Source: Oceanospirillaceae bacterium
GTDB taxonomy: Bacteria > Pseudomonadota > Gammaproteobacteria > Pseudomonadales > Balneatricaceae
Assembly: GCA_013215505.1 (NCBI GenBank)
Contig: JABSQZ010000010.1
Coordinates: 162,092-226,091, forward strand
DNA length: 64,000 nucleotides
Direction: 5' to 3'
The position numbers and the translations under genes were made by a program. This document shows positions 9,273-18,264 of the stretch, in pieces. Positions within the stretch are counted from its first letter, which is position 1, and each line of letters opens with the position of its first letter. The notes under the pieces were generated by a model. That model made no database searches and was not told the DNA's origin. It saw nothing but the letters and a program-made list of their open reading frames with translations.

Positions 9273-10871
9273 CTAGCGAACTCTGGTCACTGTTAAGTTT
9301 TCTTCGACAATTATTTGAAAGCTATCTCCGACCGGCTTTAAAGTTAATTTTTTCAAAGTAACATCTTGGTAGTTTGGCGACTCATAATTTAAAGTGAAGC
9401 TGATACTCAACTGCTCAGCATCTAGCGGTCTGCTAAAACTGATCTTAGAGCGAGATAACTTGATCCATTTGGGTTTTTCGATGCGCTGCTTACGCCACTT
9501 AAGCCAGTCTCTGTGACTGAGTTTGTTGCCAACGGTGAATTTGGAACCGTAAAAGGCACTGTATTTTTTAAAGTCCTGCTGTTGCCAAGCTGCAATCCAA
9601 TCATCGATGAGAAGCTGAAGCTGCTCGGTGATGGCGTCATCTGATGCATCGAGATTTTCTGAGACGGTACTGTTGGCGTTAGCTGCAGGTTGCTCAACCG
9701 CATTCGCGATAGCCGCCTTCGGCGCCACTAACTCAGCCTGCGGTTCTTGAGTCTGAGCTGCAGGTATTAGCTCAGCGCTAACAAACCCTGAGCCTGGCTG
9801 CTCTGAGGATGAAGTATTGGCAGTTAATGCAGATACCAATACCACTTTTCCGCTCGAATCGGTCTTTGCTTGCACTGCCGGATTTTCTGGATTAGCCGCT
9901 AATTGGCTGGCTGGTTTATCGCTGCTGCTGGCTATAACAGCCAGCTCTGCAGGCATACTATTTTTCTCAGTGCTATTTGGGGTGTCCTGGCTAACCGCTG
10001 AATCGGCTTCTTTACTGCCCTCAAGCGCAGCTATTGATGCACTTTCGGCTGCGGCATCAGCCGTCGACAATGGCCCTATTGCAGGCTTCTGGCTGCTACT
10101 ACCTTCTAACTTATCGGCAGGCTCTGACTGAGCAAAAATATCAGTAGCGGCGAGATTATCATTGCTATCGGCGGAGCTAGAGTTCCACTCTAAGGCGCCC
10201 AGATCAAAGTCCCAACCTGTGACATCCACAATCCACAGAGAAAATTCGCTATCGCTATCTTTCTGCACTTGCCAGTAACTCACCCCTGTCAGGACAATAG
10301 CAGCCAACAGAGTACTCAGCAGCACTGTTGCCAAGCTTCTTTTCTTTGCGGCTACAACTTGGCTAACACTACCAATTTGCAGAGAATGCTTAAAATCAAT
10401 GAGTAGATCTCGGTAACTGCCAATTTCCTCACCCTTGAAATACAGCACTATTTTGGCATGATAATCTGTAGCAGTCTCAGCTTGCTGCGGATCATTATTA
10501 CCCAGCGTCTTCAGTAGTAGCGACAATTGCGAGCTGCTGATCTGTTCGGCATCGACCACAAATATTGCTTTTCGCCCGGCCGTTTGCTCTTTTAACAATC
10601 GCAGTAAAGCTTCAGTCGAGTCGATACTGGATTGGAATTTATCACTCATTTTGCCCAGAAGAGCAGCAAAGTCACCCTCGGACCAAGAGATGATACAGTC
10701 TCCCCCAGCCTCTGCGTACTCAAGCCAACTGCGTATAAACAGCTGGGTTTCATGGCCGTGAATTTTTAATAACTGAGCGCTGGCTAGCTTTTCATCCAAA
10801 GCGTAATATTTTAAGGTAAAATCAGTTCGCACATTACTTTGCAGACTTGATAGGTTTTGCACTTCGTTCAT
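9273..10871 (-). CDS. Single-pass inner-membrane protein with NTF2-like (Cds6-type) C-terminal domain
   Basis: A 532-residue protein with four parts. Residues 1-175 are cytosolic and resemble the helical/Rossmann region of ExeA or DamX-type ATPases (RKAIFVVDAEQISSSQLSLLL looks like a Walker B strand), but there is no Walker A. One membrane span is at about 180-200. An Ala/Ser/Pro/Glu-rich periplasmic linker covers about 205-410. The C-terminal domain (414-532) matches that of both neighbours: WIAAW, YSAFYGSKF, DWLKWRKQR, NYESPNYQD, KKLTLKPVG. It lies 83 bp downstream of the L,D-transpeptidase on the same strand. Similarity to DamX layout is my inference; no function is known. Confidence 0.7.
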   Translation of the reverse strand: MNEVQNLSSLQSNVRTDFTLKYYALDEKLASAQLLKIHGHETQLFIRSWLEYAEAGGDCIISWSEGDFAALLGKMSDKFQSSIDSTEALLRLLKEQTAGRKAIFVVDAEQISSSQLSLLLKTLGNNDPQQAETATDYHAKIVLYFKGEEIGSYRDLLIDFKHSLQIGSVSQVVAAKKRSLATVLLSTLLAAIVLTGVSYWQVQKDSDSEFSLWIVDVTGWDFDLGALEWNSSSADSNDNLAATDIFAQSEPADKLEGSSSQKPAIGPLSTADAAAESASIAALEGSKEADSAVSQDTPNSTEKNSMPAELAVIASSSDKPASQLAANPENPAVQAKTDSSGKVVLVSALTANTSSSEQPGSGFVSAELIPAAQTQEPQAELVAPKAAIANAVEQPAANANSTVSENLDASDDAITEQLQLLIDDWIAAWQQQDFKKYSAFYGSKFTVGNKLSHRDWLKWRKQRIEKPKWIKLSRSKISFSRPLDAEQLSISFTLNYESPNYQDVTLKKLTLKPVGDSFQIIVEENLTVTRVR

Positions 10872-10953
10872 CCCTGGTGAAAAAGATTAATGTGTTAGTG
10901 GAGTGTTATTATTATTGACCATTAACACAGAGCTTGAGACGACAGCAGATAGC

Positions 10954-12147
10954 TTACGGGATACCCCTGGAAGGCGCTCCCTCGTAGGCGATTTTCCAGC
11001 CATCAGTTTCCTTTTGCCAGTACTGTCTCTTTAATCCAGAGCCTTTATAATTGCTGGATTTATACTGCTGATTAAAGGAAACGACCATTAGCTTTGAGTC
11101 GGGGTAGGTAAAAATATTTAAATCATTTAGTCCAATCTCGATAAACGACTTAGAGCTGTTAACACGTTTCTTATGTGCGGCAAATTTTTGGAATTTAATT
11201 TTTCCATCACTAAAGCTTTGCGAGTAATTTTCTATATAGCGGTTGTAGTCTAAGCTCTCCCAATCGGCTTGCCAATTTTTCACTACAGCGATCATTTCGG
11301 TTTTTTGCTTTTTCCACGCTTCTCTGGAGATCCATTTTAAATTTTCCCCTAAGATCATCGGAGTGCCATTTTTAATCAACTGATCAACTTCCTGAAAATC
11401 TGGATTGGTCAGCGATAAACACCCTAGACTCGCCAGCGGTGGACGACTGTAAGTATCCACCGGAGAGCCGTGTAACCAAATACCATTACCCGTGCGATTA
11501 TTTCTATAATCCCATGCATTTGGATAGTTCAGTGGCAGTGCACCGGCACCGTATCTGGCCGGAAGATTTTCATCTAACAGCCGTCCGGTAGTAAAATATA
11601 CGCCAACCGGTGATTTGCGATCACCCTGCTTCCTTTTACCGGTACCCCCTGTGCCATGAGATGCATAATAATCTTTAATTAAAAAAGGCACCCCATTTCT
11701 ATTTTCAAAGACAAACAATCTGGACAAACTCATGTCTTGCACTATGACGTACTTCTGCTTATCACTTAACAGCACGATGTCCTGGGGAATTAAATCGGGG
11801 CCAGGCTTTGCTTTACGCAGATTGAGTCTGGCTTTCGCTTCGGCAATCAGCCCTTTAACTTTTGATTGTTGGTCACCGGTAAAGCTACTCCCGACTTGAG
11901 AGAGAGGGTTTACTTGAGCGATCAACAAGTCGGCGTAAACTAGTTGTGCCAGCCGAAAATCGGGTCTGATACTAACCAGTTCCTGCATCTGTTCTAGCGC
12001 TGCATCAAAGTTCTGTTCCGCTATTGATTCAAACCCCTTCAATAGCAACTCCTCCGCCCCCTTAGAAACTCCATAGTCTTGTATGGCATGGGTAATTGGC
12101 GAGTGAGCAAGGATTAGCGAGACAAATGTCAAAGTTAGAATTCGCAT
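10954..12147 (-). CDS. L,D-transpeptidase (YkuD) with NTF2-like (Cds6-type) C-terminal domain
   Basis: A periplasmic peptidoglycan cross-linking or anchoring enzyme. A signal peptide (1-21, cut near THA) precedes a helical segment (25-115) and the YkuD catalytic domain (about 132-275). The active site is intact: WLHGSPVD (His226) and ASLGCLSL (Cys243). Residues 284-397 form the C-terminal domain shared with the two neighbouring proteins: NWQADW, RYIENYSQSF, FNQQYKSSNYKG, GWKIAYEG. Proteins like this are annotated as Cds6-family L,D-transpeptidases in current databases (name from memory). It is upstream of the membrane protein gene, 82 bp apart. Which L,D reaction it performs cannot be read from sequence. 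Confidence 0.88.
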   Translation of the reverse strand: MRILTLTFVSLILAHSPITHAIQDYGVSKGAEELLLKGFESIAEQNFDAALEQMQELVSIRPDFRLAQLVYADLLIAQVNPLSQVGSSFTGDQQSKVKGLIAEAKARLNLRKAKPGPDLIPQDIVLLSDKQKYVIVQDMSLSRLFVFENRNGVPFLIKDYYASHGTGGTGKRKQGDRKSPVGVYFTTGRLLDENLPARYGAGALPLNYPNAWDYRNNRTGNGIWLHGSPVDTYSRPPLASLGCLSLTNPDFQEVDQLIKNGTPMILGENLKWISREAWKKQKTEMIAVVKNWQADWESLDYNRYIENYSQSFSDGKIKFQKFAAHKKRVNSSKSFIEIGLNDLNIFTYPDSKLMVVSFNQQYKSSNYKGSGLKRQYWQKETDGWKIAYEGAPSRGIP

Positions 12148-12359
12148 ATGGGCCTATTGTTAGTATTCGGATTGAGGCAATCCCCAGATTATACTGGTAA
12201 TACGCTAAAAGCAGTATCCCTAAACACTGCTAAATCACCAGCAGAGTGACCTTTATTAGCCACCCCTATCATGTAACCGTTAAAATCCCATTTAGTTCAG
12301 TATTTGCATGATTTTTTATCTTCTGTCAGCAAAAAATACTCCTGTAAAAAAAGGAACTA

Positions 12360-12569
12360 ATGGCCTCTGAATCAGTCTATGAATTAAAGGTCTAAAGAAC
12401 CCATTATCGAGTCCACACAGCTCTGGCCTACAGAGCATTTCCAGACCTAGACAGAGCCCAAAAAGGCTGTTTAATCATAGACGGACCGTTTTACCCCGGC
12501 GAAACCCTGCAAAATTCGCATGTTCTGAAAGACCACACTTATTTTCTATCATTTAGTCTATTTGAATGA
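12360..12569 (+). pseudogene. Possible small gene broken by an in-frame stop at codon 12
   Basis: An AAGGA site precedes an ATG at 12360. The frame reads 11 codons (MASESVYELKV), hits TAA at 12393, then stays open in the same frame for 57 codons to TGA at 12567. The second part contains GCLIIDGPFYPGETLQNS, which looks protein-like. I do not recognise the family. It may be a gene with a nonsense mutation, or a chance open stretch; 57 open codons are not rare by chance. Confidence 0.25.
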
Positions 12570-12701
12570 CCTTCTCTCTGATTCGCAATTAAATTAATTT
12601 TAAAAGTGCCAATGTCAAAGGAGCGTCTATAATTCAAATATAGGTTGATTTAGATGAGAAAATTCTCACCCAAGTCAGGCAATCAATTAACTATGAATAG
12701 T

Positions 12702-12745
12702 GGAGCACCGATGGTAAGCGATCCCCTATGCTAATCGGTGACTTC
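12702..12745 (+). promoter_or_regulatory. Leader hairpin just upstream of yeaG
   Basis: CACCGAT (12706-12712) pairs with ATCGGTG (12734-12740), and GGAG/CTTC extends the stem past one bulged A. It ends about 10 bases before the yeaG ribosome binding site, so it would be in the mRNA leader and might influence translation or stability. Confidence 0.4.
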
Positions 12746-12767
12746 CTTAACATAGAAGGTGATCATC

Positions 12768-14690
12768 ATGAGTCTCTTCGAACGCTACCAAGCACGTTTT
12801 CTATCTACCACCCAAGAGGAGCTATCCCTGCAGGAATATCTGCAACTGTGCAGTGATAAACCTGAAACTTATGCCAGCGCCGCCGAACGATTACTCAAAG
12901 CAATAGGCGAGCCAGAGATGATTGATACCGCTCGGGATCCTGTCCTGAGCCGAATATTCTCCAATAAAGTCATCAAGCGCTATCCCACCTTTGATCAATT
13001 CTACGGTGCTGAAGAGGCTATCGAAAATATCGTTTCCTATTTCCGCCATGCCGCCCAGGGACTAGAGGAGCGCAAACAGATACTCTATTTACTGGGGCCG
13101 GTGGGCGGCGGTAAATCTTCTATCGCGGAAAAAATCAAAGAACTGATGGAAAATATACCCTTTTATGCGATCAAGGGATCTCCGGTATTCGAGTCGCCGT
13201 TGGGATTATTCAGTCCCAGTGAAGACGGGGAAATTCTACAGCGCGAGTACGGTATTCCAAACCGCTATCTAAAAGGGGTGATCTCACCTTGGGCGGTAAA
13301 ACGCCTCAATGAATACGGCGGGGATATTGAAAAATTCACTGTGATAAAGCTCTACCCCTCGATACTCAATCAAATAGCCATTTCTAAAACTGAGCCTGGG
13401 GATGACAACAATCAGGATATTTCCAGTCTGGTAGGTAAAGTAGATATCCGAAAACTGGAAGAATTTCCACAGCAAGATCCAGATGCCTATAGCTTCTCCG
13501 GCGCCCTATGTCGTGCCAATCAAGGTTTGATGGAATTTGTGGAGATGTTTAAAGCCCCTATTAAAGTATTGCATCCACTACTCACAGCCACTCAGGAAGG
13601 CAATTACAACAGCACTGAAGGCATGGGCTCCATTCCCTTTTCCGGCATCATTCTGGCACACTCTAACGAGTCGGAGTGGCAGTCATTTAAAAACAACAAA
13701 ACTAACGAAGCTTTCATTGATCGGGTAAACATTGTCAAAATTCCCTACTGTGTCCGGGTCACTGAAGAAATTAAAATTTATCAGAAGCTGTTACGAGAGA
13801 GCTCTCTGTCTGAAGCGCCCTGTGCTCCAGACACACTTAACATGCTGGCACAATTTTCAGTACTGTCGCGTTTAAAAGAGCCGGAAAACTCCAATATTTA
13901 TTCGAAAATGCGCATCTACAATGGTGAAAATTTAAAAGATACTGACCCCAAAGCAAAGCCAATCCAGGAATATAAGGATTACGCGGGAGTCGATGAGGGG
14001 ATGAACGGACTATCTACCCGTTTTGCCTTTAAGATTTTATCCAAAGTATTCAATTTTGACCCCACAGAAATCGCCGCCAACCCAGTACACTTAATGTATG
14101 TACTGGAGAGAGAAATAGAGCAGCAGCAATTTGCTAAAGAAGTTCAGGACCGATATATAGGTTTCATTAAAGAGTATATCGCCCCAAAATATATCGAGCT
14201 TTTGGGCAAGGAAATTCAGACCGCCTACTTGGAATCCTATTCTGAATACGGACAAAATGTCTTTGATCGCTATGTAACTTACGCCGATTTCTGGATCCAA
14301 GACCAGGAATACCGCGACCCAGAGACTGGTGATATGCTCAATCGGCAAAACATCAATGAGGAACTGGAAAAAATTGAAAAGCCAGCGGGTATCAGTAACC
14401 CCAAAGATTTTCGACATGAAATTGTCAACTTTGTATTGCGTGCCCGCGCCAGTAACGAAGGCAAAAACCCATCTTGGATGAGCTTCGAGAAAATGCGCTC
14501 GGTGATCGAGAAAAAAATGTTTTCCAATACCGAAGATTTACTACCGGTGATCTCCTTTAATACCAAGGCGTCAACCGACGAGAACAATAAACACTTTGAA
14601 TTTGTAAAACGCATGACCAACCGTGGTTATACCGAAAAACAGGTGAGGTTATTGTCTGAGTGGTATATCAGAGTCAGAAAGTCTCAGTAG
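12768..14690 (+). CDS. yeaG: PrkA-type serine protein kinase YeaG
   Basis: YeaG is a stress and starvation-linked serine kinase with an AAA+ fold. The protein (640 residues from this start) has the PrkA N-terminal domain with Walker A LLGPVGGGKSS near residue 109 and the C-terminal kinase-like domain. ATG at 12768 is preferred over the GTG at 12759, because AGAAGG lies at the right distance and E. coli YeaG begins at the equivalent place. yeaH follows after 147 bp and ycgB after that, the usual grouping. In E. coli the set is sigma-S dependent and linked to nitrogen starvation; that is family knowledge, not shown here. Confidence 0.95.
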   Translation: MSLFERYQARFLSTTQEELSLQEYLQLCSDKPETYASAAERLLKAIGEPEMIDTARDPVLSRIFSNKVIKRYPTFDQFYGAEEAIENIVSYFRHAAQGLEERKQILYLLGPVGGGKSSIAEKIKELMENIPFYAIKGSPVFESPLGLFSPSEDGEILQREYGIPNRYLKGVISPWAVKRLNEYGGDIEKFTVIKLYPSILNQIAISKTEPGDDNNQDISSLVGKVDIRKLEEFPQQDPDAYSFSGALCRANQGLMEFVEMFKAPIKVLHPLLTATQEGNYNSTEGMGSIPFSGIILAHSNESEWQSFKNNKTNEAFIDRVNIVKIPYCVRVTEEIKIYQKLLRESSLSEAPCAPDTLNMLAQFSVLSRLKEPENSNIYSKMRIYNGENLKDTDPKAKPIQEYKDYAGVDEGMNGLSTRFAFKILSKVFNFDPTEIAANPVHLMYVLEREIEQQQFAKEVQDRYIGFIKEYIAPKYIELLGKEIQTAYLESYSEYGQNVFDRYVTYADFWIQDQEYRDPETGDMLNRQNINEELEKIEKPAGISNPKDFRHEIVNFVLRARASNEGKNPSWMSFEKMRSVIEKKMFSNTEDLLPVISFNTKASTDENNKHFEFVKRMTNRGYTEKQVRLLSEWYIRVRKSQ

Positions 14691-14837
14691 CACTGCGCAG
14701 CTGTCGCTTAGCTGTTACCTGAACAGTTATTTTGTTGCTAACTTTGCCCACAAGCGTAGTGTTGTATGTAGGGCTTCTACACATACAGAGAATGAGCAGG
14801 TTAACAGTTCTTCTCCCCTGACATAGGAATACGGAAT

Positions 14838-16133
14838 ATGAGTTTTATCATCGACCGTCGCCTAAATAGTAAAAAAAAGAGCACCGTCAATAGGCAGCGA
14901 TTTCTTAAGCGATACCGTAAACAGATTAAACGCGCTGTTGAAGAGTCTCTGAAGAAACGTTCAATCGAAGACGTTGACAGAGGCAGCGATATCACTATCG
15001 ACCGCGACGCCACCACTGAACCTTATTTCCAACACGGCCGAGGTGGCAGTCAAACCCGGGTGTTTCCCGGCAACAAAGAGTTTATCACTGGGGATGAATT
15101 TCAACGCCCCGAGCAAGGTGGGGCCGGCGGTAGTGGTTCAGGTGAAGGCAGTGCCAGTAATAGCGGAGTAGGAGAAGATGAATTCACTTTCCATATCAGT
15201 CAGGAAGAATTCTTAGATTTTATGTTTGAGGGTTTAGAATTACCGTATCTGGTAAAAAAGCAACTTAAAAGCACCACCAATTTTGAAACGCATCACGCCG
15301 GATTTACCAGTCACAGCTCTCCGGAAAAACTACATTTGATTCGCTCGTTGCGGGCCGCTTACGCCCGCAGAATTGCCTTATCAGGTCCTGGTAACAAAGA
15401 ACTAACCGAACTTAAAAAGAGTCTATGGGCCCTTGAAGATCTGCCTGTAAACGAAAATAACAGTCTACAAATCATAGAGCTAAAGAAAAAAATACAGAAG
15501 TTAAAGCAAACCAATAAAAAGCGCATCCCCTTTCTGGATACTTTTGATCTTCGCTATCGCAATTATGTGCGAACCCCCATGCCCTCTTCTAAAGCGGTTA
15601 TTGTCTGTGTGATGGATGTCTCAGGATCCATGACTCAAACCATTAAAGAACTGGCGAAACGATTTTTCATCTTGCTGTATCTATTTATTCGCCGCAATTA
15701 TCAAAAGACCGAAGTTGTGTTTATTCGTCATCACACCCGAGCCACAGAAGTTGATGAGCAAGAGTTTTTTTACTCCAGAGAAACAGGTGGCACTATCGTT
15801 TCCAGCGCACTGGAATTAACAGCAGATATCATCGAGCAGCGCTACCCCCAAGATCAGTACAATGTCTACGTAGCCCAAGCTTCCGATGGGGATAACTGGG
15901 ATAATGACTCGGAAATTTGCTGCAAATTACTGCAGCAGCGGATCCTGCCTATCATTCAATATTTTGCCTATGTCGAGATAACCTCAGGCATGCATCAGAA
16001 CCTGTGGAATGAATACAAAAAAATCCAAGAGCAGTTTGCCAATGAATTTGCCATGCAAAATGTACGTGGCAGCGGAGATATCTACCCGGTATTCAGAGAG
16101 TTATTTGCCTCTAAAACCGAGTTAAAACCTTAA
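14838..16133 (+). CDS. yeaH: YeaH family protein (DUF444, von Willebrand A-like)
   Basis: A 431-residue DUF444 protein and the usual partner of YeaG. The N-terminus is strongly basic (RFLKRYRKQIKRAVEESLKK). A glycine/serine-rich low-complexity stretch follows at about 95-112. The C-terminal half is a von Willebrand A-like domain with a MIDAS-type DVSGS motif (Asp260, Ser262, Ser264). It is thought to be a cytosolic partner or substrate of the kinase. AGGAATACGG precedes the ATG. The order yeaG-yeaH-ycgB is conserved in many proteobacteria. Confidence 0.93.
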   Translation: MSFIIDRRLNSKKKSTVNRQRFLKRYRKQIKRAVEESLKKRSIEDVDRGSDITIDRDATTEPYFQHGRGGSQTRVFPGNKEFITGDEFQRPEQGGAGGSGSGEGSASNSGVGEDEFTFHISQEEFLDFMFEGLELPYLVKKQLKSTTNFETHHAGFTSHSSPEKLHLIRSLRAAYARRIALSGPGNKELTELKKSLWALEDLPVNENNSLQIIELKKKIQKLKQTNKKRIPFLDTFDLRYRNYVRTPMPSSKAVIVCVMDVSGSMTQTIKELAKRFFILLYLFIRRNYQKTEVVFIRHHTRATEVDEQEFFYSRETGGTIVSSALELTADIIEQRYPQDQYNVYVAQASDGDNWDNDSEICCKLLQQRILPIIQYFAYVEITSGMHQNLWNEYKKIQEQFANEFAMQNVRGSGDIYPVFRELFASKTELKP

Positions 16134-16240
16134 AAAAACAAACACTGAAATTTACTTTACGCCTGTAACCACCTGGCCCAGATTAAGGGCTAATATATTG
16201 ATTTCGAAGATTGCCAACGATTGACAGTGAGTGCAACTAA

Positions 16241-17752
16241 ATGAACAAGAAGTCACCTATTTCGACAGACGCAGAGTGGACCTTCGAGCTGATTGAGAGA
16301 TATGAACTAGAAATCGGCAGAATCGCCGCAAACTTCAAACTGGATACCTACCCGAATCAAATTGAGATAATCAACTCTGAGCAAATGATGGATGCCTATG
16401 CATCAGTGGGGATGCCGCTGCATTATAATCACTGGTCCTACGGAAAAAGGTTTTTAGACACCAGCCAGAACTATCAACGGGGGCGCATGGGCCTGGCCTA
16501 TGAAATTGTCATTAACTCCGACCCCTGTATCGCCTATTTGATGGAAGAAAATACTATGATGATGCAGGCCCTGGTCATCGCCCACGCCTGCTACGGTCAC
16601 AATTCCTTTTTTAAGGGCAACTATCTATTTCGTACCTGGACGGATGCCTCTGCCATTATTGATTACTTAGTATTTGCCAAAAACTATATTGCCAAATGCG
16701 AGGAACGCCACGGTATTGATGCGGTTGAAGCTATGCTGGATTCCTGCCACAGCCTGATGAATTTCGGTGTCAATCGCTACATTCGCCCCCCGGTATTAAC
16801 CCCGGATCAAGAGAGCAAAAAGGTCGCGGAACGCGAAGAGTACATACAGAGACACATCAATACTTTATGGACCACAGTCACTGTAAAAGAGCCAACTGAT
16901 ACTGAGAAACAAATCAACTTTCCTCAAGATCCAGAGGAAAACTTACTGTATTTCATCGAGAAAAATGCCCCACTGCTGGAGCCATGGCAGCGGGAGATAA
17001 TTCGTATTGTACGCAAGATGGCACAATATTTTTATCCGCAAAAACAGACCCAGGTAATGAATGAGGGCTGGGCCTGCTTCTGGCACTACACCTTATTACA
17101 TCAGATGTACGAGGAGGGATTGGTGACAGAAGGATTTATGATGGAGTTCCTGCAATCTCACACCAGTGTTATTTATCAGCCCCCTTTTGACAGTCCCTAT
17201 TTCAGCGGGATTAATCCCTATACTCTCGGCTTCAACATGATGATAGATATTAAGCGCATCTGCCAGGAGCCCACCGCCGAAGATAGAGTATGGTTCCCTG
17301 ATATAGCCGGCAGTCCCTGGCTTGACACTGTGCACTACGTAATGAAAAATTTCAAAGATGAGAGTTTTATCCGCCAGTATTTATCTCCGCGCTTAATGCG
17401 CGAGCTAAAACTGTTCTCTATTTTGGATAACAGCGATAAACCGACCTTAAAAGTTTCCGCCATACATAACGAGACGGGCTACAAACAAGTACGTAACGAT
17501 TTAGCCAATCAGTACGATCTGGGTTATCTGGAACCCAATATTCAAATTTACAACGTCGAGGTCAGGGGCGACAGATCACTGACTCTGCGCCATTATGTCC
17601 ATCAGCAACGACCACTTGGAGAATCAGTCTCGGCCGTGCTGCGACACTTACATCAGCTCTGGGGTTTTGATATCCACCTGGAGTCAGTCACTGCCAAAGG
17701 CGAGATTCTCAACACTTACCATTTTCCTGAAGTGCGACCTAAATCTCTCTAG
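16241..17752 (+). CDS. ycgB: SpoVR family protein YcgB
   Basis: A 503-residue SpoVR-like protein, full length compared with E. coli YcgB (510). Conserved blocks include GMPLHYNHWSYGKRF, ACYGHNSFFKGNYLF, MNEGWACFWHYTLLHQMYE and YTLGFNMMIDIKRI. The conserved histidine and glutamate residues suggest a metal site, but its biochemical activity is unknown. In Bacillus, SpoVR affects the spore cortex; in proteobacteria it moves with yeaG and yeaH. It is 107 bp after yeaH and completes the module. No terminator is evident after it. Confidence 0.95.
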   Translation: MNKKSPISTDAEWTFELIERYELEIGRIAANFKLDTYPNQIEIINSEQMMDAYASVGMPLHYNHWSYGKRFLDTSQNYQRGRMGLAYEIVINSDPCIAYLMEENTMMMQALVIAHACYGHNSFFKGNYLFRTWTDASAIIDYLVFAKNYIAKCEERHGIDAVEAMLDSCHSLMNFGVNRYIRPPVLTPDQESKKVAEREEYIQRHINTLWTTVTVKEPTDTEKQINFPQDPEENLLYFIEKNAPLLEPWQREIIRIVRKMAQYFYPQKQTQVMNEGWACFWHYTLLHQMYEEGLVTEGFMMEFLQSHTSVIYQPPFDSPYFSGINPYTLGFNMMIDIKRICQEPTAEDRVWFPDIAGSPWLDTVHYVMKNFKDESFIRQYLSPRLMRELKLFSILDNSDKPTLKVSAIHNETGYKQVRNDLANQYDLGYLEPNIQIYNVEVRGDRSLTLRHYVHQQRPLGESVSAVLRHLHQLWGFDIHLESVTAKGEILNTYHFPEVRPKSL

Positions 17753-18264
17753 GAAACTGCGGGTAAGCTCTGTCTGATGTGGCTAATGGCTTAACACTCT
17801 AGAGTTCCTGCAAATAGCGCACTGCCGCTATTAGTAATTCAGTCTCTACCTGGGTAAATTGATTCCAGGCGCAACATTCTAAAAACTCTAAATTATCCCA
17901 GTCGCGTCTGCTCGAGGCAGTAAAGCCAAATCGTATATTACCAGGATCTCGATTAAGCTCGCTTTAGAACCCACCCGAAGGGGCTTACAGAGGCATATCG
18001 GAGTTGTTCGCATGTTCCTTTACTCAACTCTATGGCAATTTTCCGCTCAATCTCATTGATGATAACACCGCTGCCATAGGTATCACCTGGTGATGATTTA
18101 TCCAGAGTCGTATAAGCTTGTAGATTTTCTAGCTTGCTGATAAGCGCATGTCCCTGTGACGGGTAACCGGCTGTCGACCACTGCTTGAGATATTTTTCAT
18201 CGTCGACTCTGTTATTGTTTTAAGTATCGAATGGACTGCGACTTACAACGCAAAGGCTTTGATA
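17753..18264. other. Intergenic region with gene remains
   Basis: A 512-bp gap between convergent ycgB and the XRE regulator gene. It has no complete ORF. The minus strand holds two open stretches in different frames, listed as a possible pseudogene. Confidence 0.5.
17799..18219 (-). pseudogene. Decayed reading frame, family not recognised
   Basis: Two protein-like open stretches overlap on the minus strand. The upstream one (18219 to 17953) is 88 codons and includes YLKQWSTAGYPSQGHALISK and YGSGVIINEIERKIAIEL, but has no start codon and is preceded by TAA. The downstream one (17963 to 17799), shifted in frame, reads ELNRDPGNIRFGFTASSRR and WDNLEFLECCAWNQFTQVET to a TAG. A frameshift near 17955-17965 would join them. 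I read this as a 5'-truncated, frameshifted gene. Confidence 0.35.

Larger units (their letters stand above)
12148..12767. other. Intergenic region upstream of the yeaG operon
   Basis: A 620-bp gap between divergent genes. It contains a small interrupted reading frame at 12360-12569 and a hairpin at 12702-12745, both listed separately. It should hold the promoters of the L,D-transpeptidase gene and of yeaG; no clear sigma-70 or sigma-S pair was assigned. Confidence 0.5.

Noticed and set aside
9817..10131. Plus-strand ORF inside the membrane protein gene
   Set aside because: Antisense to the Ala/Ser-rich linker, with biased composition that follows from it.
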